A DNA stretch of 64,000 bases from Kitasatospora azatica KCTC 9699 (GCF_000744785.1 NZ_JQMO01000003.1:1116001-1180000); one strand, 5' to 3'. Shown: positions 8,431 to 17,116, counted from the first letter of the stretch. Made by a program: numbers and translations. Notes: a model not told the origin generated them from the sequence alone.

Positions 8431-9683
8431 TGGCATGGGCGGCGGGGGCGGACTACGACGTCCTGGTCGTGGGCGGCGGGATCGTCGGGCTCTCCACCGC
8501 CTGGGCGCTGGGCCGGGAGCGGCCCGGCCTGCGGGTCGCGGTGCTGGAGAAGGAGACCCGGGTCGCCGCGCACCAGACCGGCCACAACAGCGGCGTGATC
8601 CACAGCGGCGTCTACTACCGCCCCGGCTCGCTCAAGGCGCGGTACGCGGTCGCGGGGGCGGCGGCGATGGTGAAGTTCTGCGCGGAGTACGGGCTGCCCT
8701 GCGAGGTGACCGGGAAGCTGATCGTGGCGACCTCCCAGGCGGAGCTGCCCCGGCTGGCGGCGCTCGCCGAACGGGGACGGGCCAACGGCATCCCGGTCCG
8801 GGAGTTGACGGCCAGTCAGATCGGCGAGTACGAGCCGGCGGTGGCCGGTCTCGCGGCCCTGCACGTGGCCACCACCGGGATCTGCGACTTCACCGAGGTC
8901 GCCCGCGGCTACGCCCGGCTCGCCACCGAGGCCGGGGCCGAGCTGCACACCGGCTGCGAGGTGCTGGCCGTCGACCGGCGCGCGGACGCCGTCACCGTGC
9001 ACACCGCCGACGGGCGCGAGCTGCGCTGCGCGGTGCTGGTCAACTGCGCCGGGCTGCACAGCGACCGGGTGGCCGAGCTGGCCGGGGACGACCCCGGGGT
9101 GCGGATCGTGCCGTTCCGCGGCGAGTACTACGAACTGCGTCCGGCCGCCCGGGGCCTGGTCCGCGGGCTGGTCTACCCCGTCCCCGACCCGGCCTTCCCG
9201 TTCCTCGGCGTCCACCTCACCCGCGGCATCCACGGGGACGTGCACGTCGGGCCGAACGCCGTCCCCGCGCTGGCCCGGGAGGGGTACGACTGGCGCACCG
9301 TCCAGCCGGGCGAGCTCGCCCGGACCCTGGCCTTCCCCGGCACCCGGCAGCTGGCCCGCCGGCACTGGCGCTACGAGTGCGGCGAGCTGCACCGCTCGCT
9401 CTCCAAGCGCGCCTTCACCCGAGCCGTGCGGCGGCTGCTCCCGGGGGTGCGCGCGGAGGACCTCGTCCGGGCCGGTGCGGGCGTGCGGGCCCAGGCGGTG
9501 GCCCGCGACGGCGCACTGCTGGACGACTTCGCCTTCGCGGGCTTCGACCCGGCCGACCCGCACTCCCCGCGTCGCACCGTCCACGTGCTCAACGCCCCCT
9601 CCCCCGCCGCCACCGCCTCGCTGCCGATCGGCCGGGAGATCGCCCGCCGGGCCCTGGCCGCCCTCGCCGCCGGGGGGTCATGA
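8430..9683 (+). CDS. lhgO: L-2-hydroxyglutarate oxidase
   Basis: A 417-residue FAD-dependent DAO-family oxidoreductase that oxidises L-2-hydroxyglutarate to 2-oxoglutarate. The Rossmann motif DVLVVGGGIVGLSTAWAL lies at residues 9-26, then HQTGHNSGVIHSGVYY near 50-65, and the substrate-region signatures VNCAGLHSDRVA and VPFRGEYYEL. The GTG start at 8430 overlaps the upstream TAG stop, so the gene is coupled to the TPR regulator. Length fits LhgO. The coupling to a regulator is unusual but may only reflect compact packing. Confidence 0.88.
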   Translation: MAWAAGADYDVLVVGGGIVGLSTAWALGRERPGLRVAVLEKETRVAAHQTGHNSGVIHSGVYYRPGSLKARYAVAGAAAMVKFCAEYGLPCEVTGKLIVATSQAELPRLAALAERGRANGIPVRELTASQIGEYEPAVAGLAALHVATTGICDFTEVARGYARLATEAGAELHTGCEVLAVDRRADAVTVHTADGRELRCAVLVNCAGLHSDRVAELAGDDPGVRIVPFRGEYYELRPAARGLVRGLVYPVPDPAFPFLGVHLTRGIHGDVHVGPNAVPALAREGYDWRTVQPGELARTLAFPGTRQLARRHWRYECGELHRSLSKRAFTRAVRRLLPGVRAEDLVRAGAGVRAQAVARDGALLDDFAFAGFDPADPHSPRRTVHVLNAPSPAATASLPIGREIARRALAALAAGGS

Positions 9684-9711
9684 GAACGGCCCCCGTAGAA
9701 TCGACGGCATT

Positions 9712-10545
9712 GTGACTTCGACTGCCCCCACCCCCCAGCTCCCCGTCCAGCGGCCGTCCGCGCGCCTGTCGGCCGCTCCGGCGGGCTACCCGGCGCCGAT
9801 GTACCCGCACAAGGCGACCGAGGAACAGCACCGCGAGCACCGGATCCGGACCTTCCAGCCGCGCCGCGGTCGGATGACGCCCGCGCAGGCGGGAGCGCTG
9901 GACCGGAACTGGGAGAAGTGGGGCATCGCGATCGACGGGACGCCCCTCGATCTCGGGCAGGCCTTCGGCGGCCTGCCGGTCACCCTGGAGATCGGCTTCG
10001 GGATGGGCGAGACCACGGCCGCGATGGCCGCCGCCGACCCGGGCACCGGGATCCTGGCGGTGGACGTGCACACCCCCGGGCACGGGAACCTGCTCAACCT
10101 GCTGGAGCAGAACGGCGCGCAGAACGTCCGCCCGGCCGCCGGGGACGCGATCATCCTGCTGCGCGACATGCTCGCCGACGCCTCGCTGGCCGGCCTGCGG
10201 GTCTACTTCGCCGACCCGTGGCCCAAGCCCAAGCACCACAAGCGCCGCCTGGTGCAGCACGGCTTCCTGGACCTGGTGCTGCCGCGGCTGGCCCCCGGTG
10301 CGCTGGTGCACTGCGCCACCGACTGGGAGCCGTACGCCGAGCAGATGGTGGAGGTCCTCTCGGCCCGCCCCGAGCTGGTCAACCTGCACCCCGAGGGCGA
10401 CGGCAGCGGCTGGACGGACGGCCGCGAGGACGGCACCGTCCCCGGCTACGCGCCGCGCCCCGAGTGGCGCCCGCTGACCAAGTTCGAGCGCGCCGGGATC
10501 GCCAAGGGCCACGTGGTGCACGACCTGCTGTTCCGGAAGGCCTGA
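9712..10545 (+). CDS. trmB: tRNA (guanine-N7)-methyltransferase TrmB
   Basis: A 277-residue SAM-dependent enzyme that methylates G46 of tRNA. Motifs seen are LEIGFGMGETTAAMA (SAM motif I, about residues 95-109), AVDVHTPG, the family signature FADPWPKPKHHKRRL at about 167-181, and the C-terminal TKFERAG. GTG 9712 is the best early start; an ATG at 9799 would remove a 29-residue, probably disordered, tail. It lies 28 bp after lhgO in the same direction. Confidence 0.93.
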   Translation: MTSTAPTPQLPVQRPSARLSAAPAGYPAPMYPHKATEEQHREHRIRTFQPRRGRMTPAQAGALDRNWEKWGIAIDGTPLDLGQAFGGLPVTLEIGFGMGETTAAMAAADPGTGILAVDVHTPGHGNLLNLLEQNGAQNVRPAAGDAIILLRDMLADASLAGLRVYFADPWPKPKHHKRRLVQHGFLDLVLPRLAPGALVHCATDWEPYAEQMVEVLSARPELVNLHPEGDGSGWTDGREDGTVPGYAPRPEWRPLTKFERAGIAKGHVVHDLLFRKA

Positions 10546-10576
10546 CGCCGGGCCCCGGCGGCCCTACGCTTTTCGG

Positions 10577-11551
10577 GTGAGCAGTCCGATCAGTGCCCGC
10601 CCCACCGGGAGTGCGCTGCTGCTCGCCGCCCTGCTGGGCTGCACCGGGCTGCTGGTCCACCAGGTGCAGCGGCAGACCGGCACCACCGGGCTGCTGGTCG
10701 GTCTCGGGCTGGCCGTGCTGCCGGTGCCGTTCGTGCTCGCCGCGCTGACCTGGCTCAACCAGAGCGCCCGGGTGCCGGGCCGGCGACTGGCCCTCTGCCT
10801 GGCCTGGGGGTCCAGCGCCGCCACCACCATCGCGCTGTTCGCCAACGGCTGGGCCAGCGACTACCTCACCGCACTGCAGGGCAGCGCCAGGGGCGGTGCC
10901 TGGGGCGCCGACTACGCCTCCCCGCTGATCGAGGAGACCGCCAAGGGCGCGGTGCTGCTGGTCACCATGCTGCCGCTGCGCCGGCTGGGCAGGAAGCGGC
11001 CGGGCTGGCAGGGGCCGGGCAGGCGGCGGCCGGGCAGGCGGCGCGGCGCCGGCCCCACCCCGCTGGCCCGGGCCCGGCTGCGGCACCGGGCGGTCGCCAC
11101 CGGCCTGGTGCTCGGCGGGATGAGCGCCTGCGGCTTCGCCTTCACCGAGAACGTGCTCTACCTGGGCCGCGCCTTCACCGACGACCAGCAGCAGCGACTG
11201 GAGTCGATCGGCCTGGGCCTCAACCCGAGCCTGCGCGACTACGACGGCACCGTGCACACCTTCGTGCTGCGCGCCCTGCTCTCCCCCTTCGCGCATCCGC
11301 TCTTCACCGCGCTGACCGGACTGGGCCTGGCCGTCTCGCTCAGCTGCTCGCGCCGCTGGGCGGCCCGGCTCGCCGCCCCCGCCGGTTGGCTGGCCGCGGT
11401 CGCGCTGCACAGCACCTGGAACGCCGCCGCCGGGCTGGGCACGCACGGCTTCCTGCTGGTCTACGCACTGTTGATGGTGCCCTGCTTCGGCGCCCTGGCC
11501 GGGCTCGCCCTGTGGGCCCGCAGCCGACCCCGACAGCCACGAATGCCCTGA
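10577..11551 (+). CDS. PrsW-family intramembrane metalloprotease
   Basis: A 324-residue polytopic membrane protein from GTG 10577. The PrsW signatures are present in order: EETAKG at about residues 117-122, GFAFTENVLYLGRAF at about 190, HPLFTALTGLGL at about 237, and HSTWN at about 277, which together form the putative zinc/active site. An Arg/Gly-rich cytoplasmic loop encoded by short GGGCAGGCGGC repeats sits between the EETAK helix and the third signature. PrsW cleaves anti-sigma factors in Bacillus; the substrate here is unknown. It follows trmB by 31 bp. Confidence 0.87.
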   Translation: MSSPISARPTGSALLLAALLGCTGLLVHQVQRQTGTTGLLVGLGLAVLPVPFVLAALTWLNQSARVPGRRLALCLAWGSSAATTIALFANGWASDYLTALQGSARGGAWGADYASPLIEETAKGAVLLVTMLPLRRLGRKRPGWQGPGRRRPGRRRGAGPTPLARARLRHRAVATGLVLGGMSACGFAFTENVLYLGRAFTDDQQQRLESIGLGLNPSLRDYDGTVHTFVLRALLSPFAHPLFTALTGLGLAVSLSCSRRWAARLAAPAGWLAAVALHSTWNAAAGLGTHGFLLVYALLMVPCFGALAGLALWARSRPRQPRMP

Positions 11552-11626
11552 TCAGCGCGGTGCTACCAGCGGTAGGCGAATCGATTTCCCTTCTGCGTCG
11601 GCATCACGTAGTGTTGGGTTCACCGA

Positions 11627-11700
11627 CGCGGGGTGGAGCAGCTCGGTAGCTCGCTGGGCTCATAACCCAGAGGTCGCAGGTTCAAATCCTGTCCCCGCTA
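11627..11700 (+). tRNA. Initiator tRNA-fMet (CAT)
   Basis: A 74-nt cloverleaf without encoded CCA. The acceptor arm is CGCGGGG/CCCCGCT with position 1 unpaired, an initiator hallmark. The anticodon stem has three consecutive G-C pairs (CTGGG CTCATAA CCCAG) and the anticodon is CAT. The D arm GAGCAGCTCGGTAGCTC and T loop TTCAAAT are typical. Confidence 0.97.
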
Positions 11701-11710
11701 CTCAGTAGCA

Positions 11711-11747
11711 CGGAAGGCCCGGCAGACATCGTCTGCCGGGCCTTCCG
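11711..11747 (+). terminator. Terminator after tRNA-fMet
   Basis: A perfect 17-bp stem (11711-11727 with 11731-11747), core GGAAGGCCCGGCAGAC, and a 3-nt loop. It lies 10 bp after the tRNA and has no T tract, as is usual in this GC range. Confidence 0.85.
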
Positions 11748-11809
11748 GCGTTTGCCTCGATAAATCCGTTGCCTCCCGCCCGGGCGTCTGCCTATCGTGG
11801 CGGCACACT

Positions 11810-12103
11810 GAAAGGAGGTGATCCTGGTTGAGTACCGTCAGGATGTGTGAGGTGGCTGCTCGCTAGAGCCGCCCCGGCCTGTGGCTTCAAGGCGGCAGGC
11901 GAATACCCAGCAGTCACCCGGCCCGTGAGCTCGTCGGTACATCCCCGACGCCACGGCGGTTCGCCGCCGCGGAAGCAGCTCACGGGCCGTCTGCATGTGC
12001 GGACCCGTGCACCTGCCAACCCGCTCCTTGGACTCCCCGGGACGCTCTGAGACACTTTCGTTGGCCCAGGGCCAACCTTGGGGTTTCACAGGGGGATTCA
12101 CAT
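11810..12103 (+). promoter_or_regulatory. Structured 5' leader with uORF and three-way-junction-like fold
   Basis: This stretch holds no full-size gene. GAAAGGAGGTGATCC at 11810-11824 is complementary over 15 nt to the 3' end of 16S rRNA. It precedes a 12-codon uORF (11828-11866). Downstream, a 13-bp stem (CGGCCCGTGAGCT at 11919-11931 with its complement at 11977-11989) encloses two smaller hairpins (CGTCGG/CCGACG, and CGGCGG-TTCG-CCGCCG). A further hairpin GTTGGCC-CAG-GGCCAAC (12060-12076) lies 27 bp before the kinase remnant. The layout resembles a translation-coupled attenuation leader; this is inference. Confidence 0.55.
11828..11866 (+). CDS. Candidate 12-codon leader peptide (uORF)
   Basis: TTG start at 11828, nine bases after AAAGGAGG, encoding MSTVRMCEVAAR and ending at TAG 11864-11866. 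The start has the strongest ribosome-binding site in the window. It is too short for domain evidence. One Cys and two Ala codons near the end could be the sensed residues if the leader works by ribosome stalling, but nothing proves translation. Confidence 0.4.
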   Translation: MSTVRMCEVAAR

Positions 12104-13155
12104 ATGTGGGGTCGGGGGACGGTTCTCGGGGGCCGTTACACGTTGGCCGAACGACTCGGCGGCGGCGGGATGGGCGAGGTCTGGCGGGCCGTCGACGGCG
12201 TGCTCGAACGGGACGTGGCGGTCAAGATCCTGTTGCCGGCGCTGCTGGACGACGCCACCTTCGCCGCGCGGTTCCGGCGCGAGGCCAAGGTGCTCGCCGC
12301 GCTCAGCCACCCCGGCATCGTGGACGTCCACGACTACGGCGAGGACGAGACCGATCCGGACTCGCGGATCGCGTACATCGTGATGGAGCTGGTGGACGGC
12401 CGGCCGCTGGACGAGGTCCGCGAGGAGAACGGGCAGCTCCAAGATCACCGACACCCACGCGGTGATCGGCACCGCCCTGTACATCGCCCCCCGAGCGGGC
12501 CGAGGGCATCGCCACCACGCCGGCCTCCGACCTCTACTCGATCGGCGTCGTCTGCTACGAACTGCTCACCGGCCGACCGCCCTTCACCGGGGAGGCCGCG
12601 CTCGAGATCGTGCTCAAGGACATCAGGGAGCCCGCGCCGGAGCTGCCCGAGACCTTCCCCGAGCCGGTGCGCGCCTTCGTCGCCACGGCGCTGGCGAAGC
12701 AGCCCGAGGAGCGGCACCCGGACGCCCCCACCACTGCCGCACCACCGCCGGCCCCGGCCAGGCCCGCGGCCTGCGGCACCGCGGGCGACATCACCAACGT
12801 GGGTGACGGGCTCAAGGTCGGCCTCGCCTCGGACAGCACCACCGGCGGCGTCGCGGCGGTCATGGGACGCAACACCCAGTACGGCTGGGTGCACACGGTT
12901 CCGGACAGCTGGTCGCGGTTCAACCCCTGCAACCTGGACAAGCCGAACCTGGTCGAGGACAGCAACGGGGTCTCCCTCGCCACCTTCTCCAACAGCTTCA
13001 TGATGTATTGGACGGTGACCCCCACCGGCTCGGGCAGCTACTACCTCAAGGACTACATGGGGCAGAGCTGCATGACCGACAACGGCGACGGGAGGCAGCT
13101 GACCATGACCACCTGCACTCCCGGCAACAAGACCCAGGAGTGGTGGATCCCCTAG
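12104..13155 (+). pseudogene. Broken Ser/Thr protein kinase with C-terminal lectin-like domain
   Basis: The N lobe is intact to about 12437 (GRYTLAERLGGGGMGEVWRAVDG, the VAVKIL lysine, FRREAKVLAALSHPGIV, YIVMELVDGRPL). The catalytic HRDLKP and DFG segment is then missing. Sequence resumes in another frame at about 12440 (KITDTHAVIGTALYIAP) and an extra C in a C6 run near 12488-12495 shifts it again to a third frame (ERAEGIATTPASDLYSIGVVCYELLTGRPPF). After KQPEERHPDA a short Pro/Ala linker leads straight into an about 125-residue secreted-type domain ending CTPGNKTQEWWIP, without a transmembrane helix. At least one large deletion and two frame changes make a working kinase impossible. Confidence 0.85.
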
Positions 13156-13214
13156 CCCACCCCCGAATGGCGCTACAGTTCCTGCCATTCAGACAGGCTG
13201 ACGGGGAGTGAGCG

Positions 13215-14273
13215 ATGACGGTTCCGGCGGACCAGGCCGCGCAGTTGCGGCGCTGGCAGGTCATCGCGGTGAGCACCCTGGTCGGGGTCGGACTGCTCGG
13301 GCTGCTGCTCTACACCACGGCTGCCCCGCACCCGGTCAGCGCGCTGGGCGCCGGGGTGATGATCGCCTGTGCGACCACGGTCGGCGGGGCGCTGCTGGGG
13401 TTCCTGTTCGGGATCCCGCACGCGCTGGGCGCCGGGAGCCAGTCGAGCGGGCAGCGGACCGGGCAGTACACCACGAACACCAATCTCGAGCAGGTCTCCG
13501 ACTGGTTGACCAAGCTGCTGCTCGGCGTCGGCCTCACCCAGCTCGGCAGCCTCTGGCAGAGCGCCCGGCAGCTCGGGCACGCCCTCGCCCCGGCGCTGGG
13601 CGGGCGGGTCGACGCGGCGCCGTTCGCGGCCGCGCTGGTGCTGTACTTCCTGGTGCTGGGCTTCCTCGGCGGATGGCTGGCCACCAGGCTGCTGCTGGCC
13701 GGCGCGCTGACCCAGGCCGACGGCAACGCGCTGCAGCTGTTCAGCAGTGCCCAGGAGCAGCTGCGCGAGGGCAACGAGGTTGGCGCGGAGGACCTGCGGG
13801 TGCAGGCGATGGGCCACCTCGGCAAGTTCACCACCCGGGCCGGCAGCCCCGACCCGGAGCGGCCGGCCACGCTGGAGGGGCAGCTCGCCGAGGTGCGGGC
13901 CGGCGCGAAGCGCTCGGCGGCGACGCCGGAGGAGGTGCGCGGGCTGTTCGCCTCGGACGACGCGGCGCTGCGGCTCCAGGCGCTGGCCCTGACCCAGGGG
14001 AACGCCGCGCTGGGGGACTTCGAGAGCGTGCTGGACTACATCGAGCGCCCGCGCTCCGCCTTCGAGCACTACCACGCGCTGCTCGCGGCCCGCGGCATGC
14101 TCAACCGCCTGGGCCGCGACCAGCGGATGCGGCTGCGGGCCGCCGTGGTCTCCCAACTGCTCGCCCCCGACGGCATCCCGGACTCCTCGGACCGCCGCTG
14201 GGTGGCCGAACGAATCCTCGCCAAACTGGACGCGATCGGCCAGGTCCCCACCCCCCGCCCCGCGGGGGTGTGA
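13215..14273 (+). CDS. Conserved membrane protein of unknown function
   Basis: A 352-residue protein with hydrophobic segments at about residues 17-37, 45-66 and 128-150. A conserved-looking GFLFGIPHALGAG ... YTTNTNLEQVSDWLTKLLLGVGLTQL segment lies between the second and third. The C-terminal about 200 residues are soluble and helical, with no domain I recognise. GAGTGAGCG upstream of ATG 13215 gives a weak ribosome-binding site. The YTTNTNLEQ-SDWLTK block recurs in otherwise unannotated bacterial membrane proteins. Confidence 0.75.
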   Translation: MTVPADQAAQLRRWQVIAVSTLVGVGLLGLLLYTTAAPHPVSALGAGVMIACATTVGGALLGFLFGIPHALGAGSQSSGQRTGQYTTNTNLEQVSDWLTKLLLGVGLTQLGSLWQSARQLGHALAPALGGRVDAAPFAAALVLYFLVLGFLGGWLATRLLLAGALTQADGNALQLFSSAQEQLREGNEVGAEDLRVQAMGHLGKFTTRAGSPDPERPATLEGQLAEVRAGAKRSAATPEEVRGLFASDDAALRLQALALTQGNAALGDFESVLDYIERPRSAFEHYHALLAARGMLNRLGRDQRMRLRAAVVSQLLAPDGIPDSSDRRWVAERILAKLDAIGQVPTPRPAGV

Positions 14274-14288
14274 CCTCCTCGGCAGGGG

Positions 14289-14927
14289 TCAGATCAGGCG
14301 CTGGAGGTAGCCGTTGGTGATCAGCCAGCCCACGTTGATCCGGTCCGGGGCACCCGGGACGAGGGTGGCGTCGAGCTGGTACTGCCAGCCGTAGCCGGGC
14401 TGGTTGAACCACGGCGCGATCGGGCCGGCGTGCACCTTGAAGGTCTTGAGGACCCGGTAGTCGTGGTAGTTGCACCCCGCCGCCGGGTTCCCGTCCAGGC
14501 TCTGCGGCGGGATCGAGCGGCTCGCGTACGGCAGCCCCTCGGGCGCCAGGAAGGACCCGTACTCGCTGCCGAAGCGGTCGATGTGCTGCCCGGGCAGCAG
14601 CGGCTGCTCCAGCTCGATCGGCTGCCCGTTGAGGCCGATCAGGTACCCGTTGGAGGGCGGGTACTTCCAGGAGCCGGCCGCCGAGTCGTAGTACTGGTTG
14701 AGGAACTCCTGAGCCCCGGCCCCTCCGGTGCGCTGGTAGCCGATCAGTTCACGACCCACCGGGCCGGTGGTCGGCAGTTGCTCGGGCCCGAGCCGTGGAT
14801 CGCCGCTCTCGAATGCGGCGGAGCACTGGTCGGAGGGCAGTGCGTCCGCGTGCGCCACGGGGGCGACGGCGAACGCGAGGAGGGCCGTGGCGGCCAGGAC
14901 GCTGGTGCGCTGGAAAGTGACGATCAC
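14289..14927 (-). CDS. Secreted TNT-domain NAD+ glycohydrolase-like toxin
   Basis: A 212-residue protein with an N-terminal signal peptide (residues 1-27, ending AHA). The TNT (tuberculosis necrotizing toxin, DUF4237) domain covers about 85-212: PPSNGYLIG, GQHIDRFGSEYGSFLAPEGLPYASRSIPP, YRVLKTFKV, IAPWFNQPGYGWQYQL. The Arg of DRFG and the Gln of GWQYQL match the expected active-site positions, so NAD+ cleavage is plausible. Unlike CpnT it has no large export domain, and no neighbouring gene looks like the IFT immunity factor. It overlaps the upstream phosphatase gene by 4 bp (ATGA). Confidence 0.85.
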   Translation of the reverse strand: MIVTFQRTSVLAATALLAFAVAPVAHADALPSDQCSAAFESGDPRLGPEQLPTTGPVGRELIGYQRTGGAGAQEFLNQYYDSAAGSWKYPPSNGYLIGLNGQPIELEQPLLPGQHIDRFGSEYGSFLAPEGLPYASRSIPPQSLDGNPAAGCNYHDYRVLKTFKVHAGPIAPWFNQPGYGWQYQLDATLVPGAPDRINVGWLITNGYLQRLI

Positions 14928-15586
14928 TCACGCAGGGTAGCGCGCAGGGCAGTTGCTTCGCCGGGATTCAGGCCATGTCCGATCAGATACGCTTCGATGC
15001 TCCCGTGCCGCTGCCGGATCCGCTCCAGCACCCCGGTGAGCAGCTCGGGCGTCGCCGGGTTGCTGAGCCGCACGTTCCCGTCCGCGTCCAGGTACTCCAC
15101 CGGCCCGTCCTGCAGGCCGAGCCCCTCGTTGGAGCGCAGGTAGTCGGCGATGATCTGCTCGTCCGAGGCACCGAGCAGGTCCAGCAGCACCGCCACCGCG
15201 ATCCCGGTCCGGTCCTTGCCGACCGCGCAGTGCAGCAGCGCGGGCAGCGCACCCGGCGCGAGCAGCCTGCGCAGCAGGGCGACCAGCACCGGCCCGGCGG
15301 TGTCGGCCATCAGCGGGTAGAGCTCGACGAGCGGCGTGCCGGTGCGGTCCTCGCCGTCCTGCGGCAGGAACGGGAGGTTGGTCAGCTCCACGTCCAGGTC
15401 GTGCAGCCGGTCCGGCCAGTGGTCGAGCTCGGCGGGGTCGCGCAGGTCGATGACGGTGCGCAGCCCGAGTTTGGCCAGCCCGTGGGCACCCTCGGGGGTC
15501 AGCTCGTTGAGCGTGGCGGAGCGGTAGAGCCGGCCGGGGCAGACCTCGCGCAGGTTGCGCAGGCCCGGTATCTGAGGATCAGTCAT
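14924..15586 (-). CDS. Tyrosine-protein phosphatase (PtpB/DSP-like)
   Basis: A 220-residue phosphatase of the tyrosine/lipid phosphatase family related to M. tuberculosis PtpB. The P-loop LLHCAVGKDRTGIAVAVLL (HCxxGKDRTG) lies at about residues 116-134, with catalytic Cys and Arg present, and the N-terminal LYRSATLNELTPEG and TVIDLRDPAE motifs are intact. It overlaps the methyltransferase gene upstream by 8 bp and the TNT toxin gene downstream by 4 bp, so the three genes form one translationally coupled operon. Confidence 0.9.
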   Translation of the reverse strand: MTDPQIPGLRNLREVCPGRLYRSATLNELTPEGAHGLAKLGLRTVIDLRDPAELDHWPDRLHDLDVELTNLPFLPQDGEDRTGTPLVELYPLMADTAGPVLVALLRRLLAPGALPALLHCAVGKDRTGIAVAVLLDLLGASDEQIIADYLRSNEGLGLQDGPVEYLDADGNVRLSNPATPELLTGVLERIRQRHGSIEAYLIGHGLNPGEATALRATLRE

Positions 15587-16277
15587 GCGCCGGACGGTAC
15601 CGGCGGTGCCGGGTCAGCGCGAGGACATATCGGCGTCGGCCGTCGCCCGGGGCGCGGTGGCCGCGCAGCTCGCTGCGCACCCCGTGGCGGCCGAGTGCGG
15701 CCCGCAGCTGCGGCAGGTGCGGGCTGCGGCGGGCCGCGCCGTCGTGCAGCGGGTGGACCAGCACCTCGCCGCCGGGCGCGGTGACCCGGACCAGTTCGAG
15801 CAGGGCGGCCAGCTGCGCCGGTGGCCCGAACAGCTCGGGGTAGGCGAAGAGCAGGTACGAACTGAGCGTCAGCGCGAAGGTCCCGTCCGCGAACGGCAGG
15901 GCGGGCAGCGCCGCGGCCAGGTAGCTGCCGGGGTTCGTGGCCCGGTCGGCCGCGAAGAGCCGGCGGGCCCGGTCCCAGCTGCGCAGGTACTTCTCGTACG
16001 GGAGGTGCCGCGGCGCCAGGTAGCGGTGCGGCGCGGCGGGCATCGCGCGGGCCATGGTGCGGCGGGCCCGCTCGGCCTCGGCCAGGAGTTCGGCGGCGGG
16101 CCGCGCATAGGCGGGGTCGGCGGCCACCACCCGGCAGCCGAGCTCCCTGGCCTCGGCCACCAGCGCGGCGGCGCCGCCGGGGCAGTCGAGCACCGGGCCG
16201 GGCAGCGCGCGCAGCCGGGCCCGGGTGAGGCCGAAGAAGGCGCAGTACTCGTCCAGCGGGCGGGAGGTGATCAGCAC
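15579..16277 (-). CDS. Class I SAM-dependent methyltransferase-like protein
   Basis: A protein of about 232 residues from GTG 16277 (an ATG at 16313 is also open). The N-terminal motif VLDCPGGAAALVAEARELGCRVVAADPAY is a Rossmann SAM-binding motif in which the usual GxGxG reads CPGGAA. LPFADGTFALTLSSYLLF and ELVRVTAPGGEVLVHPL are the later motifs of the family. Homologues in streptomycetes are annotated only as methyltransferases and the substrate is unknown. First gene of the operon with the tyrosine phosphatase and the TNT protein. Confidence 0.72.
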   Translation of the reverse strand: MLITSRPLDEYCAFFGLTRARLRALPGPVLDCPGGAAALVAEARELGCRVVAADPAYARPAAELLAEAERARRTMARAMPAAPHRYLAPRHLPYEKYLRSWDRARRLFAADRATNPGSYLAAALPALPFADGTFALTLSSYLLFAYPELFGPPAQLAALLELVRVTAPGGEVLVHPLHDGAARRSPHLPQLRAALGRHGVRSELRGHRAPGDGRRRYVLALTRHRRYRPAHD

Positions 16278-16374
16278 GCAGCCCAGCCGAACACGCGGGC
16301 GCCCGCTCCGCATCCGGAGCGGGACGCCCCGTCGCCGCAGCGGAGCGGGGCGCCCGGTCGCCGCTGACGGCCGT

Positions 16375-17052
16375 TCAGCCCGCGAGCATGGCGCGGGCGG
16401 CGGCCCGGGAGACGCTGGTCAGGCCGTGGGTGATCCGGACGGTCAGGAAGATCAGCAGGATGCCCGCCAGCGAGGTGCCGGCCACCTGCCAGAACGAGCT
16501 CAGGTAGTAGTCGTGCCGCACGCCGTGGCTGTCCTGGTAGTCCAGCACCCGGTAGCCGGGCCAGCCGAGGTAGTGCCGGAAGACCCAGTTGTACGCCGGC
16601 AGCAGGGCCATCGACAGACTGCACGCCCAGAGCGTGACGGACAGGCAGAAGCTGAAGACGTGCCAGGGGAACATCACCACCTGGTACGCCGCCGCCTTCC
16701 ACCCCGCCGGGTCGGCCAACTGGGCGTTGGCGCGCGCCCAGAAGCCGGGGCGGCGCGGCACCACCGGGGCGGGCGCGGCCAGCCGCTGACCGAGCAGCCG
16801 GGCGATCCGGCCGCGCTCCACCGCGCCCTGGCCGCGGGCACCGGCCAGCAGCAGCGCCAGCACCGGCAGTCCGAGCACGGTGACCAGGGTGCCGGCGCCG
16901 AGCGCGAAGACGGTGACGGCCCAGCTGAAGCCGAGCACCGCGGTGACCAGCGAGCCGGCCACGTAGCCGAGCTCCCGGTAGGACTCCCGGGCCCACGGGG
17001 CGCGCCAGAAGGACGGGGTGTCGTACTCGTCGAACCGCGTAGTCGTCGTCAT
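16375..17052 (-). CDS. Membrane sensor-domain protein (histidine kinase sensor-like, no kinase)
   Basis: A 225-residue membrane protein with hydrophobic segments at about residues 28-60, 125-150 and 190-212. It matches the putative sensor domain found at the N terminus of Streptomyces histidine kinases (FWRAPWARESYRELGYV at the start, FPWHVFSFCLSVTLWACSLSMALLP in the middle) but ends before any kinase domain. ATG 17052 has GGAGG six bases upstream. It may have lost its kinase or work with a separate one; no kinase lies next to it. Confidence 0.72.
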   Translation of the reverse strand: MTTTTRFDEYDTPSFWRAPWARESYRELGYVAGSLVTAVLGFSWAVTVFALGAGTLVTVLGLPVLALLLAGARGQGAVERGRIARLLGQRLAAPAPVVPRRPGFWARANAQLADPAGWKAAAYQVVMFPWHVFSFCLSVTLWACSLSMALLPAYNWVFRHYLGWPGYRVLDYQDSHGVRHDYYLSSFWQVAGTSLAGILLIFLTVRITHGLTSVSRAAARAMLAG

Positions 17053-17116
17053 GCCTCCAATCTGCCCGGCGGCGGCCGGCGCCGGTACCCGGCTGCCCGG
17101 CGGACCGGAGGTGGGG

